DNA of 64,000 bases from Streptomyces tsukubensis (GCF_003932715.1 NZ_CP020700.1:7338501-7402500); one strand, 5' to 3'; numbered from the stretch's first letter, positions 26,969 through 37,387 are shown. The notes: a model not told the origin generated them from the sequence alone. Numbers and translations are program-made.

Positions 26969-26998
26969 TTGTCTCCCGACCGAACATTCGGTTAGCGT
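26969..26998 (+). promoter_or_regulatory. paaN promoter with PaaR-like operator
   Basis: TTGTCT (26969) and TAGCGT (26993) are spaced 18 bp apart and resemble a housekeeping actinomycete promoter. Inside it, ACCGAACATTCGGT (26979-26992) is a perfect 6+2+6 palindrome close to the core of the PaaR (TetR) operator described for Corynebacterium (ACCGNNCGNNCGGT). A bound repressor would block the promoter and be relieved by phenylacetyl-CoA. No paaR gene is in the adjacent DNA. Confidence 0.55.
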
Positions 26999-27050
26999 GC
27001 GGCACGCCCAGTAATCCAGCCGCACCGTTACCTGTCAAGAGGCGGAACAC

Positions 27051-28763
27051 ATGCCCATGAATCCCCCTGACCGACCGGACTTCTTCGCGCGTCACCGGGC
27101 GCTGCTGGAGCAGGCGGTCGCCGCGACCGCGGCCCGCGGGCACTGGTCGCCCTATCCCGAGGCGCCGAGCAGATCCGTGTACGGCGAGGACGCGGCGGAG
27201 CAGGGGGAAGCCGCCTTCGCCGCCCGGCGCGACCACCGGTTCGAGCTGCCGGGCCATCCGGGCCGCGGCGTCGTGGCGGCGGGCGAGATCTCCCCGTACG
27301 GCTTCCCGCTCGGCATCACCTATCCGCGGATCACCCCCGACGAGGCGCTGGCCGCGGCGAAGGCGGCGACCGGATCCTGGCGGGAGGCGGGCCCCGACGT
27401 CCGGGCCGGTGTCGCCGCCGAGATCCTGGCCCGGCTGAACGCCGCGAGTTTCGAGATCGCCCACGCCGTGCAGCACACCACCGGGCAGGCGTTCGTGATG
27501 GCCTTCCAGGCGGGCGGCCCGCATGCGCAGGACCGTGGCCTGGAGGCGGTGGCCTACGCCTGGGCGGAGCAGAAGCGCCAGCCCGCCACGGCACGCTGGA
27601 GCAAACCGCAGCGCAAGGGCGGGCCGCTGGAAATGGAGAAGAAGTACACGCCGGTCGGCCGCGGGGTCGCTCTCGTCGTCGCCTGCCGCACCTTCCCGAC
27701 CTGGAACGGCTACCCGGGACTGTTCGCCGGCCTGGTGGCCGGAAATCCGGTGATCGTCAAACCGCATGCGGGGGCCGTGCTGCCGCTGGCGCTCACGGTA
27801 CGGACGGCCCGCGAGGTGCTGGCCGAGGCCGGATTCGACCCGAACCTGGTACTGCTCGCCGCCGAAGGGCCCGAAGACCGCACGGCCGCCGACTACGCCC
27901 TCCGTCCTGAGGTACGGATCATCGACTTCACCGGCTCGACCGCCTTCGGCGACTGGCTGGAGACCCATGCCCGCCAGGCCGTCGTGTACACCGAGAAGGC
28001 GGGACTCAACACGGTCGTCCTGGACTCCACCGACGACTACCGGGGCCTGCTCGGAAATCTCGCCTTCTCGCTCTCCCTCTACAGCGGGCAGATGTGCACC
28101 ACTCCGCAGAACATCCTGATCCCCCGGGAGGGGATCGCCACCGACCTGGGCACGAGGTCCGCCGACGAGTTCGCCGCCGATCTCGGCACGGCGCTGGACC
28201 GGCTGCTCGCTGACCCCGCCCGCGCCGTCGGCACCCTGGGTGCCCTCGCGGACGAAGGAGTGCGCCAACGGCTCGACGAGGCCGCCGGACTGGGCGTGAC
28301 GGTGCACGCGTCCGCACCGGTGGTCCACCCCGACCATCCGGCCGCCGTCGTGCGTACCCCGCTGGTGGTACGGCTGGAGGCGGAGACCGACCGGGAGACG
28401 TACAGCCGTGAGTGGTTCGGCCCCGTCTCCTTCGTCATCGGCACCCGGTCCACCGGGCACAGCCTGCAGATCCTGCGCGAGACGGTGGGCGAACACGGCG
28501 CGCTGACCGCCGCGGTCCACTCCACGTCCGACGAGGTACTGGCCGCCGCCGAACGGGCGGCCCTGGACGCCGGAGTGCACCTCTCGGAGAACCTCACCGG
28601 ACAGGTCTACGTCAACCAGTCCGCCGCCTTCAGCGATTTCCACGGCAGCCCCGCCAATCCGGCGGCCAGCGCCACCCTGTCCGACCCCGCTTTCGTCACC
28701 GGCCGCTTCACCGTGCTGCAGTCGCGGCGGCCCCTTCCCGCCGAGGAGTCCGCCGATGTCTGA
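27051..28763 (+). CDS. paaN: PaaN, oxepin-CoA pathway aldehyde dehydrogenase
   Basis: This 570-residue ALDH-fold protein of the PaaN family is expected to oxidise the semialdehyde made by ring opening of oxepin-CoA. Recognisable parts are [29 protein letters not shown] and the nucleophile Cys349 in [11 protein letters not shown]. Unlike E. coli PaaZ (about 680 residues) it has no C-terminal MaoC-type hydratase domain, so ring hydrolysis must be done by another protein. GAGG is eight bases before ATG27051. The end overlaps the thiolase gene by 8 bp. Confidence 0.93.
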   Translation: MPMNPPDRPDFFARHRALLEQAVAATAARGHWSPYPEAPSRSVYGEDAAEQGEAAFAARRDHRFELPGHPGRGVVAAGEISPYGFPLGITYPRITPDEALAAAKAATGSWREAGPDVRAGVAAEILARLNAASFEIAHAVQHTTGQAFVMAFQAGGPHAQDRGLEAVAYAWAEQKRQPATARWSKPQRKGGPLEMEKKYTPVGRGVALVVACRTFPTWNGYPGLFAGLVAGNPVIVKPHAGAVLPLALTVRTAREVLAEAGFDPNLVLLAAEGPEDRTAADYALRPEVRIIDFTGSTAFGDWLETHARQAVVYTEKAGLNTVVLDSTDDYRGLLGNLAFSLSLYSGQMCTTPQNILIPREGIATDLGTRSADEFAADLGTALDRLLADPARAVGTLGALADEGVRQRLDEAAGLGVTVHASAPVVHPDHPAAVVRTPLVVRLEAETDRETYSREWFGPVSFVIGTRSTGHSLQILRETVGEHGALTAAVHSTSDEVLAAAERAALDAGVHLSENLTGQVYVNQSAAFSDFHGSPANPAASATLSDPAFVTGRFTVLQSRRPLPAEESADV

Positions 28764-29979
28764 CGAGGTCTTCCTGATCGACGGTGCCCGAACCCCCCAG
28801 GGCCGCTACGGCGGCGCGCTGGCGTCCGTACGTCCCGATGATCTGGCGGCGCTGGTGGTCGGCGAGGCGGTACGGCGCGCCGGTATCGCACCGGAGGCGG
28901 TCGACGAGGTGATCCTCGGCGCGGCCAACCAGGCCGGCGAGGACAACCGGGACGTGGCCCGGATGGCGGTGCTGCTGGCCGGGCTCCCGCACACGGTCCC
29001 CGGGTACACCGTCAACCGGCTCTGCGCCTCCGGTCTGACGGCCGTTGCGTCGGCCGCCCAGGCGATCCGCTCGGGCGAGGCGTCGGTCGTGGTGGCGGGC
29101 GGCGTGGAGTCGATGACCCGCGCCCCCTGGGTGATGGCCAAACCCGGCACGCCGTGGGCCAAACCGGGCGAGGTCCATGACACCTCGCTGGGCTGGCGGT
29201 TCACCAATCCGCGGTTCACCGCCGCCGATGACGCCGTTCCGGCGGACGCGGGCCCGGACACGGTGAAGGTCACCCTGTCGATGGGTGAGACCGCCGAGGA
29301 GGTCGCGGCGCTGGACGGCATCACCCGCGCCGAATCCGACGCCTTCGCCCTCCGCAGCCACCGGCGGGCGGTCGCCGCCCGGGAAGCCGGGCGCTTCGAC
29401 CGGGAGATCGTGCCGGTGCCGGTACGGGACGGCGAGGTGGTCCGCGACGAGGGCCCGCGTCCCGACACCACACCGGAACGGCTCGCCGGGCTGCGGACCA
29501 TCTTCCGGGCGAACGGGATCGTCACGGCGGGGAACGCCTCCCCCCTCTCCGACGGCGCCTCCGCCCTGGTCGTCGCGAGCGGCGCGGCCGTACGCCGGTT
29601 CGGACTCGTCCCCCGGGCCCGGATCGTCACCTCCGCATCCGCCGGGGTCCCGCCGCAGCTGATGGGGCTGGGACCGGTGCCCGCCACCGAGAAGGCCCTC
29701 GCCCGTGCCGGGCTGGCGCCCGGGGATCTCGACGCGGTCGAACTGAACGAGGCGTTCGCCGCGCAGGCCCTGGCCGTGATCCGGCGACTGGAGCTCGACG
29801 AGGAGAAGGTCAACGCCGACGGCGGCGCCATCGCGCTCGGCCATCCGCTCGGCTCGTCCGGCGCCCGCATTCTGCTCACCCTCGTCGGACGGCTGGAACG
29901 CGAGGGCGGACGGCGCGGGCTCGCCACCCTCTGCGTGGGAGTAGGCCAGGGTGTCGCGATGCTGGTGGAGCGGGTGTGA
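28756..29979 (+). CDS. paaJ: 3-oxoadipyl-CoA/acetyl-CoA thiolase
   Basis: This 407-residue type II thiolase has nucleophile Cys90 in NRLCASGL, the NEAFAAQ motif, the His in [16 protein letters not shown] and the second catalytic Cys in CVGVGQG. It should cleave 3-oxoadipyl-CoA to succinyl-CoA and acetyl-CoA, and also the C8 dehydro intermediate, ending the pathway. It lies between overlapping paaN and hydratase genes in one operon. Sequence alone does not separate PaaJ from PcaF-type thiolases. Confidence 0.93.
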   Translation: MSDEVFLIDGARTPQGRYGGALASVRPDDLAALVVGEAVRRAGIAPEAVDEVILGAANQAGEDNRDVARMAVLLAGLPHTVPGYTVNRLCASGLTAVASAAQAIRSGEASVVVAGGVESMTRAPWVMAKPGTPWAKPGEVHDTSLGWRFTNPRFTAADDAVPADAGPDTVKVTLSMGETAEEVAALDGITRAESDAFALRSHRRAVAAREAGRFDREIVPVPVRDGEVVRDEGPRPDTTPERLAGLRTIFRANGIVTAGNASPLSDGASALVVASGAAVRRFGLVPRARIVTSASAGVPPQLMGLGPVPATEKALARAGLAPGDLDAVELNEAFAAQALAVIRRLELDEEKVNADGGAIALGHPLGSSGARILLTLVGRLEREGGRRGLATLCVGVGQGVAMLVERV

Positions 29980-30764
29980 GCGGCACGGTGGAGGCCCCGG
30001 GGACACGGACACCGGCGTACGAAACCCTTCTCGTGGAGGAGCGCACGGACCGGGTGGTGGTCGTCCTGAACCGGCCCCGGGCCCGTAACGCCATCAGCGC
30101 CCGGATGATCCGTGAACTGCACCAGGTCTGCGAACTGCTGGAGCGGACCCCGAAACTGCTGCTGCTCACCGGCTACGGCGGGGTCTTCGCGGGCGGCGCC
30201 GATATCGCGGAACTGCTGGACCGCGGCCGGGACGAAGCCCTCCAGGGCATCAACAGCCGTCTCTTCGAACGGGTGCGCCGACTGCCGATGCCGACCGTCG
30301 CGGCCGTGGACGGCTGGGCGCTCGGCGGCGGCGCGGAGCTGGCGTACGCCTGTGATGTACGGATCGCGGGTCCGGACGCCGTGTTCGGCAATCCCGAACC
30401 CGGGCTCGGCATCCTCGCCGCGGCCGGGGCCTGCCGCCTGCTGCCCCGGCTGGTCGGCGAATCCGTGGCCAAGCAGATGCTGCTCGCCGGACGGCGTCTG
30501 GACGCGCCCGCCGCCCTGGCGTGCGGACTGGTGACGGAGATCGTGCCCGCCGCCGAACTGACCGAGCGGGCGCACGGAGTGCTGGACCGGATGGCCCGCT
30601 CCTCGGCCACGGCCCTGCGGCTGACCAAGCTGGTGGTGGATTCCCCCGGCGGCCATCCGGCCGTCGACGATCTGGCGCAGGCGGTGCTGTTCGAGGGAGC
30701 GGACAAGAGGGAGCGGATGACCCGCTTCCTGGAGAAGTCGGCGGAACGGGAGGACCGGGTATGA
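29976..30764 (+). CDS. paaF: Enoyl-CoA hydratase (PaaF-like)
   Basis: This 262-residue crotonase-fold enzyme has the oxyanion-hole segment [10 protein letters not shown] and both catalytic glutamates, in GGGAELAY and in FGNPEPGLG. That suggests a true hydratase (PaaF) rather than the PaaG isomerase, which lacks one. The GTG start overlaps the thiolase stop (GTGA). Only one crotonase gene is in the cluster, so it may also cover the isomerase step or PaaG lies elsewhere. Confidence 0.9.
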   Translation: MSGTVEAPGTRTPAYETLLVEERTDRVVVVLNRPRARNAISARMIRELHQVCELLERTPKLLLLTGYGGVFAGGADIAELLDRGRDEALQGINSRLFERVRRLPMPTVAAVDGWALGGGAELAYACDVRIAGPDAVFGNPEPGLGILAAAGACRLLPRLVGESVAKQMLLAGRRLDAPAALACGLVTEIVPAAELTERAHGVLDRMARSSATALRLTKLVVDSPGGHPAVDDLAQAVLFEGADKRERMTRFLEKSAEREDRV

Positions 30765-31669
30765 GTACGCAGGACCAGGGGCCGGAGACGGTGCTCACAG
30801 ACGGGGCCGGAGCCGGGCCGGCCGTGCCCGCGCTCGTCGGCGTGATCGGGGGCGGTCGGATGGGCGCCGGTATCGCGCAGTCGTTCGCCGCCGCCGGGTC
30901 GGCGGTCGCCGTCGCCGAGGGGAGTGCGCAGGCCGCCGCTGCCGCCCGGGACCGCATCGCGGCGGGGCTGCAGCGGGCCGCCGAACGCGGCCGCCTCACC
31001 GAGCCGGTCGACCGGATCCTCGGCCGTATCACCATGCTGGAGTCGGTCGCCGCACTGCCGTCGGCGGCGGATCTGGTCGTGGAGGCGGTCCCCGAGGACG
31101 CGGCGCTGAAGGCGCGGCTGCTGGCAGCGGCGGAGGGCGCCGTCGGCGTGGACACCGTCCTGGCCACCAACACCAGCTCACTGTCCGTCACCGAGCTGGC
31201 GGCGGCCCTCGTCCGCCCCGGCCGGTTCATCGGTATGCACTTCTTCAATCCGGTCCCGGCCTCCGAACTGGTCGAGATCGTGGTGGCGCCGGAGACCCTG
31301 CCCGGGACCGTGCGCGCGGCGACGGAGTGGACGCACGCACTCGGCAAGCAGGACGTCGTCGTCCGGGACTCGCCGGGATTCGCCAGCAGCCGCCTCGGGC
31401 TGGCGCTGGGTCTGGAGGCGATCCGCATGGTCGAGGAGGGCGTCGCCGAACCGGAGGCCATCGACGCGGCCATGCAGCTCGGGTACAAGCATCCGATGGG
31501 CCCGCTGCGGCTGACCGATCTCGTCGGGCTCGACGTCCGCCTGGCCATCGCCGAGCATCTCCACACGACCCTGGGCGAACGCTTCGCCCCGCCGCGGCTG
31601 CTGCGCGACAAGGTCGCCCGCGGCGAGCTGGGCCGCAAGAGCGGACAGGGGTTCTACCCATGGCCGTGA
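30761..31669 (+). CDS. paaH: 3-hydroxyacyl-CoA dehydrogenase (PaaH-like)
   Basis: This 302-residue NAD-dependent dehydrogenase has the Rossmann motif [14 protein letters not shown] (about residues 27-40), [12 protein letters not shown], the catalytic His in [12 protein letters not shown] and the C-terminal dimer domain ending SGQGFYPW. It is expected to oxidise 3-hydroxyadipyl-CoA to 3-oxoadipyl-CoA. The ATG overlaps the hydratase stop. A 30-residue unconserved N-terminal tail precedes the fold. Confidence 0.92.
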   Translation: MSTQDQGPETVLTDGAGAGPAVPALVGVIGGGRMGAGIAQSFAAAGSAVAVAEGSAQAAAAARDRIAAGLQRAAERGRLTEPVDRILGRITMLESVAALPSAADLVVEAVPEDAALKARLLAAAEGAVGVDTVLATNTSSLSVTELAAALVRPGRFIGMHFFNPVPASELVEIVVAPETLPGTVRAATEWTHALGKQDVVVRDSPGFASSRLGLALGLEAIRMVEEGVAEPEAIDAAMQLGYKHPMGPLRLTDLVGLDVRLAIAEHLHTTLGERFAPPRLLRDKVARGELGRKSGQGFYPWP

Positions 31670-31761
31670 ACACCGGAACACCTCGCCGCCGACCCGGGGA
31701 CACCGCCCCGGAGTCCGAAACCGGCAGCGGCCGGGCCGAACGACCGGCAGGAACGGGACAG

Positions 31762-32727
31762 ATGACCACGGCACACCCGGCGCACGCGCCGCTCCAGGAG
31801 CACTTCGACGCGACGATCGCCCGCGACCAGCGCATCGAGCCGCGCGACTGGATGCCGGACGGCTACCGCAGGACCCTCGTCCGGCAGATCGCCCAGCACG
31901 CCCATTCGGAGATCATCGGCATGCAGCCCGAGGGCGATTGGATCACCCGCGCGCCGTCGCTCCGCCGCAAGGCGATCCTCTTCGCGAAGGTCCAGGACGA
32001 GGCCGGACACGGGCTGTACCTCTACTCGGCGGCCGCGACGCTCGGCGCCGACCGCGAGGACCTCACCCTGCGGCTCGTCGAGGGCCGTCAGAAGTACTCC
32101 TCCATCTTCAACTACCCCACCCCCACCTTCGCCGACGTCGGGGTGATCGGCTGGTTCGTGGACGGCGCGGCCATCTGCAACCAGGTCCCCCTGTGCCGCA
32201 GTTCCTACGGGCCGTACGCCCGCGCGATGGTGCGGATCTGCAAGGAGGAGTCGTTCCACCAGCGCCAGGGCTACGAACTGCTGATGACGATGATGCGCGG
32301 CACCGAGGCCCAGCGGGCGACGGTGCAGAGCGCCGTGGACCGCTGGTGGTGGCCTTCGCTGATGATGTTCGGCCCGCCCGACGGGGACTCGCCCAACTCG
32401 GCCGCCTCGATGGCCTGGAAGATCAAACGCCACAGCAACGACGAGCTGCGGCAGCGGTTCGTCGATATGACCGTCCCGCAGGCGGAGAAGCTCGGTGTGA
32501 CCCTGCCCGACCCCGAGCTGCGCTGGAACGAGGAGCGGGGGCACCACGACTTCGGCACCCCCGACTGGTCCGAACTCCAGCGGGTCATCGCCGGCGACGG
32601 CCCCTGCAACACCGAACGGATCGCACGGCGCAGAGCCGCCCACGAGGAGGGCGCCTGGGTACGGGAGGCGGCCACCGCGCACGCGGCCGGGCGGGCGGCC
32701 CGCGCCGGGAAGGGAGCGGCGGCATGA
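31762..32727 (+). CDS. paaA: PaaA, catalytic subunit of phenylacetyl-CoA epoxidase
   Basis: This 321-residue ferritin-like di-iron protein is the catalytic subunit of the ring-1,2-epoxidase. Metal-binding Glu/His motifs are visible in [13 protein letters not shown] and [12 protein letters not shown], and the family opening [22 protein letters not shown] is intact. ATG31762 fits the conserved family start; an in-frame ATG at 31660, overlapping the dehydrogenase gene, would add 34 unconserved residues. It overlaps paaB by ATGA. Confidence 0.94.
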   Translation: MTTAHPAHAPLQEHFDATIARDQRIEPRDWMPDGYRRTLVRQIAQHAHSEIIGMQPEGDWITRAPSLRRKAILFAKVQDEAGHGLYLYSAAATLGADREDLTLRLVEGRQKYSSIFNYPTPTFADVGVIGWFVDGAAICNQVPLCRSSYGPYARAMVRICKEESFHQRQGYELLMTMMRGTEAQRATVQSAVDRWWWPSLMMFGPPDGDSPNSAASMAWKIKRHSNDELRQRFVDMTVPQAEKLGVTLPDPELRWNEERGHHDFGTPDWSELQRVIAGDGPCNTERIARRRAAHEEGAWVREAATAHAAGRAARAGKGAAA

Positions 32728-33020
32728 GCACCACCACCCCGGGCGGCTGGCCGCTCTACGAGGTGTTCGTACGCGGCAAGCGCGGACTGAACCACGTCCA
32801 TGTGGGTTCGCTGCACGCCGCGGACGACGAGATGGCCCTCACCCACGCCCGCGACGTCTACACCCGGCGCAACGAGGGCGTCTCCCTCTGGGTGGTGCGG
32901 TCGGAGCACATCGCCGCCTCCACCCGCGACGAGAAGGACCCGTTCTTCGCCCCCAGCGCCGACAAGGTCTACCGCCACCCCACCTTCTACGACATCCCCG
33001 ACGACGTCCCCCATATCTGA
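32724..33020 (+). CDS. paaB: PaaB, phenylacetyl-CoA epoxidase subunit
   Basis: This 98-residue small subunit is the normal family length, with [20 protein letters not shown] and [18 protein letters not shown]. It bridges PaaAC heterodimers in the multicomponent monooxygenase. It is translationally coupled to paaA and followed by paaC after 13 bp with GAGGACC as ribosome binding site. Confidence 0.94.
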   Translation: MSTTTPGGWPLYEVFVRGKRGLNHVHVGSLHAADDEMALTHARDVYTRRNEGVSLWVVRSEHIAASTRDEKDPFFAPSADKVYRHPTFYDIPDDVPHI

Positions 33021-33033
33021 CGAGGACCAGGGC

Positions 33034-33861
33034 ATGAGCAACGACCCCATACACCTCGCCCTCGCCGAGGGGCACGAGGACGACACCCGCTGGGCCTACG
33101 GCACCGGCTTCGAGGATCCCCTGCACGGAGTGGACACCGCCGTGCCGGACGGGGTCGACACCGGACGGCTGGCCGCGCTCTGCACCGCCCTCGGCGACGA
33201 CGCCCTGATCAGTGCCCAGCGGCTGGCCGAATGGACCACCCGCGCACCCGAGCTGGAGGAGGAGGTGGCCCTGGCCAATATCGGCCTCGACCTGATCGGC
33301 CAGGCCCGGCTGCTCTACGCGCGCGCCGGCCGGGCCGACGGAAGCGGACGCGGCGAGGACGCCTACGCCTACTTCCGGGACGCGGAGGACTTCCGGAACG
33401 TCCGGCTCGCCGAACTCCCCTGCGGGGACTTCGCCTTCTCCGTCGTACGGCTGCTGGTGCTCTCCGCCTGGCGGCTCGCACAGCTGCAGGCGCTCGCCTC
33501 GCACCCCGATCCGGTGCTGGCGGCGATCGCGGCCAAGGGCGTGCAGGAGCTGACGTACCACCGCCAGTACGCGGCCGAGTGGACGGTACGGCTGGGCGAC
33601 GGCACCGAGGAGTCGCGCCGCCGGACGGCCGCCGCGCTGACGGAGACCCTCCCGTATCTGGACGAGCTCTTCGCGGCGTACGACGCACGGGACGAGGTCC
33701 TCGCCGTGCTGCGGCAGGTCACCGAAGAGGCCGACCTGCCACTCCCGGCCGTCCGGCCGCTGCCGGGCTCCGGCCGGGACGGCCTCCGCACGGCGTATCT
33801 CGCCCCGCTGCTGGCCGAGTTGCAGAGCGTGGCCCGCGCCGATCCGGACGCGACATGGTGA
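33034..33861 (+). CDS. paaC: PaaC, structural subunit of phenylacetyl-CoA epoxidase
   Basis: This 275-residue ferritin-like protein partners PaaA but is itself catalytically inactive in known systems. LGDDALISAQRLAEWTTRAP, ANIGLDLIGQARLLY, EDAYAYFRD and KGVQELTYHRQYAAEW are family landmarks. An N-terminal extension of about 25 residues precedes the usual start region. It overlaps paaD by a few bases. Confidence 0.93.
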   Translation: MSNDPIHLALAEGHEDDTRWAYGTGFEDPLHGVDTAVPDGVDTGRLAALCTALGDDALISAQRLAEWTTRAPELEEEVALANIGLDLIGQARLLYARAGRADGSGRGEDAYAYFRDAEDFRNVRLAELPCGDFAFSVVRLLVLSAWRLAQLQALASHPDPVLAAIAAKGVQELTYHRQYAAEWTVRLGDGTEESRRRTAAALTETLPYLDELFAAYDARDEVLAVLRQVTEEADLPLPAVRPLPGSGRDGLRTAYLAPLLAELQSVARADPDATW

Positions 33862-34370
33862 GCGCCCGCCCGGGCGCAGGGCACGCCCGGCGGATCGCCG
33901 GGCAGGTGCCCGACCCGGAGCTGCCCATGCTCACCCTCGCCGACCTCGGCGTGCTGCGCGAGGTGGAGGTGGCCCCGGACGGCACGGTGATCGCGAGCCT
34001 GACCCCGACCTACTCGGGCTGTCCGGCCATCGCCGAGATGCGCGCCGACGTGGCGTCCCGGCTCCGCGAAGCGGGCTACGAACGCGTCGAGATCCGCACC
34101 CTCCTCTCCCCGCCCTGGACCAGCGACTGGATCACCCCGGCGGGCCGCCGCAAGCTCGCCGGGCACGGCATCGCCCCGCCCGGTGCCGCGCCCCGCCGGC
34201 CCGCCGGCCCGGTGTCCCTGGTGCTGATGCCCACCCGGCCCGCCGTGCGCTGCCCCCGGTGCGCATCGGCGGACACCGAGGAGACCTCCCGCTTCGGCTC
34301 GACCGCCTGCAAGGCGCTGTGGCGGTGCCGTGCCTGCCGGGAGCCGTTCGAGTACGTCAAGGAGATCTGA
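33855..34370 (+). CDS. paaD: PaaD, Fe-S/zinc assembly factor of the epoxidase
   Basis: This 171-residue MIP18/DUF59-type protein with a C-terminal zinc ribbon is required for maturation of the epoxidase complex. The N-terminal part has VPDPELPMLTLADLGVLREV and TYSGCPA; the ribbon has paired CPRC and CRAC motifs. Either ATG33855 or the adjacent GTG33858 may be the start. The stop overlaps the paaE ATG (TGATG). Confidence 0.92.
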   Translation: MVSARPGAGHARRIAGQVPDPELPMLTLADLGVLREVEVAPDGTVIASLTPTYSGCPAIAEMRADVASRLREAGYERVEIRTLLSPPWTSDWITPAGRRKLAGHGIAPPGAAPRRPAGPVSLVLMPTRPAVRCPRCASADTEETSRFGSTACKALWRCRACREPFEYVKEI

Positions 34371-35488
34371 TGGAAGACCTGCCGAACCCGGCCGCGACCG
34401 TCGCGGAGCCCCGCCCGCGTACCCGACCGCGACCGGTCTTCCACCCGCTGCGCGTCGCGACCGTGCAGCCGCTGTGCGAGGACGCGGCGGCGGTCGGCTT
34501 CGACGTCCCGGACGAGCTGGCCGGGGAGTTCGCCTTCCGCCCCGGCCAGGCCCTCACGGTGCGGCGGGAGATCGACGGCCGGGACGAGCGCCGTTCGTAC
34601 TCCATCTGCTCACCCGCCGGCTCCGCGCCGCGCATCGGCGTGCGGATCGTGCCCGGCGGGCTGTTCTCCTCCTGGCTTGTGCGGGAGGTCCGCCCGGGTG
34701 ACACCGTCGAGGTGATGGCGCCCACCGGCACCTTCGCACCCGATCTCACCGCCCCCGGCCACCATGTGCTGATCGCGGCGGGTTCCGGCATCACGCCCAT
34801 GCTCTCCATCGCCGAGTCGGTGCTGGCCGCGGACTCCCGCTCGGCCGTCACCCTCTTCTACGGCAACCGGCGCAGCACCACGGTGATGTTCACCGAGGAG
34901 CTGGCCGATCTGAAGGATCTGTACCCGAGCCGCTTCCATCTCGCCCATGTGCTCTCCCGTGAACCCCGCGAGGCCGAGGTGCTCTCGGGACGCCTCGACG
35001 CCGATCGGCTGTCGGCGCTCACCGCGTCCCTGGTGGACCCGGGCACCGCCGACCACTGGTGGCTGTGCGGACCGCACGGCATGGTCCGTGACGCGCAGCG
35101 GGTCCTGACCGGCCTCGGTGTCCCCGGCGCACGCGTCCACCGGGAGCTCTTCCACGCGGACGACGAGCCCGTCCGCGAGACGCGGCACGAGGAGACGGCC
35201 GCCGACGGCCCCGTCAGCCGGGTCACCGTCAGGCTCGACGGCCGCTCCACCACCGCGGAGCTTCCCCGGGGGCGGAGCCTTCTCGACGGTGCCCAGCGGA
35301 CCCGCCCCGATCTGCCCTTCGCCTGCAAGGGCGGTGTCTGCGGTACGTGCCGTGCGCTGGTCACCGACGGTACGGCCGATATGCGCCGCAACTACGCCCT
35401 CGAATCCACCGAGGTGGACGCCGGCTATGTGCTCACCTGCCAGACGTATCCGGTGTCGGACGCCCTGACCGTGGACTTCGACAGCTGA
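34370..35488 (+). CDS. paaE: PaaE, reductase of phenylacetyl-CoA epoxidase
   Basis: This 372-residue flavo-iron-sulfur reductase passes electrons from NADPH to PaaA. The FAD-binding RRSYSICSPA is near residue 75, the NAD(P) motif AAGSGITPML near 136, CGPHGM near 225, and a plant-type [2Fe-2S] domain is C-terminal with Cys319, Cys324 and Cys327 in CKGGVCGTC plus a later Cys in LTCQTYP. It is the last gene of the long paa operon and is followed by a strong hairpin. Confidence 0.94.
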   Translation: MEDLPNPAATVAEPRPRTRPRPVFHPLRVATVQPLCEDAAAVGFDVPDELAGEFAFRPGQALTVRREIDGRDERRSYSICSPAGSAPRIGVRIVPGGLFSSWLVREVRPGDTVEVMAPTGTFAPDLTAPGHHVLIAAGSGITPMLSIAESVLAADSRSAVTLFYGNRRSTTVMFTEELADLKDLYPSRFHLAHVLSREPREAEVLSGRLDADRLSALTASLVDPGTADHWWLCGPHGMVRDAQRVLTGLGVPGARVHRELFHADDEPVRETRHEETAADGPVSRVTVRLDGRSTTAELPRGRSLLDGAQRTRPDLPFACKGGVCGTCRALVTDGTADMRRNYALESTEVDAGYVLTCQTYPVSDALTVDFDS

Positions 35489-35501
35489 CCGGCGCCGGGT
35501 C

Positions 35502-35540
35502 GCCCCGCACGAGGTGCTTCGTCCCTCACCCGTGCGGGGC
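35502..35540. terminator. Bidirectional terminator after paaE
   Basis: GCCCCGCACG pairs with CGTGCGGGGC, the stem continuing as GGTG/CACC after one bulged A, with a 10-base loop. It separates the convergent paaE and DapA-like genes. Confidence 0.8.
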
Positions 35541-35567
35541 TGCGGGCCCCGGCGGGCCCGGTCGGCT

Positions 35568-36500
35568 TCAGCCGGTGGGCGGTGCCGGGACCACTGCCTT
35601 CGGCCCCGGGTAGGAGCCGAGTTGCTCCAGCAGCTCCCGGAGCCGTTCGGTCTCCTGCTCCGGCAGGGGCAGCAGCGGCGTCCTCGGGTGTCCGGCGCTC
35701 CGGCCGAGGAGCTCCAGCCCGGCCTTGACGGTGCGCGGGAGTCCGTGGCCGACGATGAACCTCAGAAAGGGCAGCAGTTCCGCGAGGAGGGCGTCGGCCC
35801 GTCCGTCCTCGCCGTGCAGGGCCGCGTCGTACAGGTCGAGACACGCCCGGGGTACGAGGCAGGGCGCCGCGGTGCACCAGCCTGCCGCGCCGGAGCGGAA
35901 GGCCTCCAGCGCGAGAGGGTTGCTGCCGTTGTAGACGGAGAGCGCTCCCTCGGAGAGGTCGAGGACGGCGCGGAAGCGAGTGGCGTCGCCGGAACTCTCC
36001 TTGACCATGGTGAGGTTCGGGATGCTGCGGGCGAGGGCGGTCACCGTCTCGGGTGTGAGGTCGACTCCGCTGGTGCCCGGGTTGTTGTAGAGCATGACCG
36101 GGAGGTCGGCCGCGTCGGCGACCGTGGCGAAGTGCCGTTCCAGTTCGGCATCGGTCAGTTTCCAGTACACCTGCGGGAGCACCATGATCGCGGTGGCTCC
36201 GTGGCGGGCGGCCGCCCTGGCCCGGCGGACCGTGCCCTCGGTGCTCCAGTGCGATACGCCGACCAGGGTGGGCACCCGTCCGGCGACGGTCTGCAGGGTC
36301 GTCTCGCAGACGGCGTCCCACTCCGGGTCCCGGAGGTAGGCGCTCTCCCCGGTACTGCCGAGCGGGGCGACGGCATGGCTTCCGGCGTCCACCAGTTCAT
36401 CGGTCAGCCGCCGCAGCGCCGGCAGGTCGAGCTCCCCGGTGGCCGGGTCGAAGGGGGTGACGGGGTAGGCGATGATGCCCTTCAGGGGCGGTGTCGTCAT
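35568..36500 (-). CDS. Dihydrodipicolinate synthase/N-acetylneuraminate lyase family protein
   Basis: This 310-residue class I aldolase of the DapA superfamily forms a Schiff base with its substrate. PLGSTGES (about residues 47-54) binds the carboxylate, YNNPG (about 137-141) holds the catalytic Tyr, and the Lys in LTMVKESSGD is the Schiff-base residue. Housekeeping DapA is unlikely; the coupling to a class II aldolase suggests catabolism of a keto acid or sugar acid. The start overlaps the upstream gene's stop by ATGA. Confidence 0.87.
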   Translation of the reverse strand: MTTPPLKGIIAYPVTPFDPATGELDLPALRRLTDELVDAGSHAVAPLGSTGESAYLRDPEWDAVCETTLQTVAGRVPTLVGVSHWSTEGTVRRARAAARHGATAIMVLPQVYWKLTDAELERHFATVADAADLPVMLYNNPGTSGVDLTPETVTALARSIPNLTMVKESSGDATRFRAVLDLSEGALSVYNGSNPLALEAFRSGAAGWCTAAPCLVPRACLDLYDAALHGEDGRADALLAELLPFLRFIVGHGLPRTVKAGLELLGRSAGHPRTPLLPLPEQETERLRELLEQLGSYPGPKAVVPAPPTG

Positions 36501-37297
36501 CGGATCTCCGCAGCGTTCGTGAGGCAGTCGGGGTGATGGCGCAGGGCCTTGCGCGCGTAGTAGGCGAAGTTCGCCCGGCTGCGGCGGTCGGTGGACGTCC
36601 AGTCGTGGGCCTCGCGGGCGAGTTCATGAGGCAGCGGCTTGACCGTTCCCGCCGCCATGGCCAGCAGCTGCAGACGCGCGGCGCGTTCGATGAGTACGGC
36701 CAGATTGCACGCCTCCTCGACGGTGGCGCCGGTCACGAGCTGCCCGTGGTGGGCGAGCAGGATGGCGCGCTTGTCGCCGAGGGCCGCGGAAATGATCTCG
36801 CCCTCCTCGTTGCCGACCGGTATGCCGGGCCACTCCTTGAGGAAGGCGCAGTCGTCGTACAGCGGTGTGGTGTCCATCTGGGAGATCACCAGCGGCACTT
36901 CGAGCATCGAGAGCGCGGCCGTGTGCAGGGGGTGGGTATGGACGATGCAGTTGACGTCCTCGCGCGCCCGGTAGATCCAGGAGTGGAACCGGTTCGCGGG
37001 GTTGGCCATGCCCTCGCCTTCGAGGACGTTGAGGTCCTCGTCCACCAGCAGCAGGTTGTCCTCGGTGATCTCGTCGAAGCCGAGGCCCAGACGCTGGGTG
37101 TAGTAGGTGCCGGGCTCCTTCCCGCGGGCGCTGATCTGTCCGGCGAGCCCGGAGTCGTGTCCGCCGTCGTAGGCGATACGGCAGGTCAGGGCCAGCTTCT
37201 GCCGGGTGGTCAGATCTGAGGATCCGAGGTGGTCGTCCATCTGCCGCTTGGCGCGGTCGATGAGAACGCCCTTCTTCTCGTGCAGTGTCTCTGCCAT
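36497..37297 (-). CDS. Class II aldolase/adducin family protein
   Basis: This 266-residue zinc aldolase-fold protein has the metal-binding HTHPLHTAAL (about residues 118-128), a second His in AHHGQLVTG and the family segment DYDGGHDSG-like in AYDGGHDSGLAGQISAR. Members cleave or decarboxylate sugar phosphates or 3-keto acids. It leads an operon with the DapA-like lyase and is divergent from an XRE-cupin regulator. A TATAGT -10 hexamer on this strand lies beside the operator palindrome at 37388. Confidence 0.87.
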   Translation of the reverse strand: MAETLHEKKGVLIDRAKRQMDDHLGSSDLTTRQKLALTCRIAYDGGHDSGLAGQISARGKEPGTYYTQRLGLGFDEITEDNLLLVDEDLNVLEGEGMANPANRFHSWIYRAREDVNCIVHTHPLHTAALSMLEVPLVISQMDTTPLYDDCAFLKEWPGIPVGNEEGEIISAALGDKRAILLAHHGQLVTGATVEEACNLAVLIERAARLQLLAMAAGTVKPLPHELAREAHDWTSTDRRSRANFAYYARKALRHHPDCLTNAAEIR

Positions 37298-37387
37298 GCT
37301 CCGCTCCGATCAGAGGTGTCGGCGCATTCCGGCGCGCCGGTCGGATGCCGCCGGTGGCGACATCCGAGGAAACAATGTTGACTATAG

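Noticed and set aside
25388..27025. A longer PaaK with about 90 extra N-terminal residues
   Set aside because: The extension would cover the divergent promoter and operator region and is unconserved.
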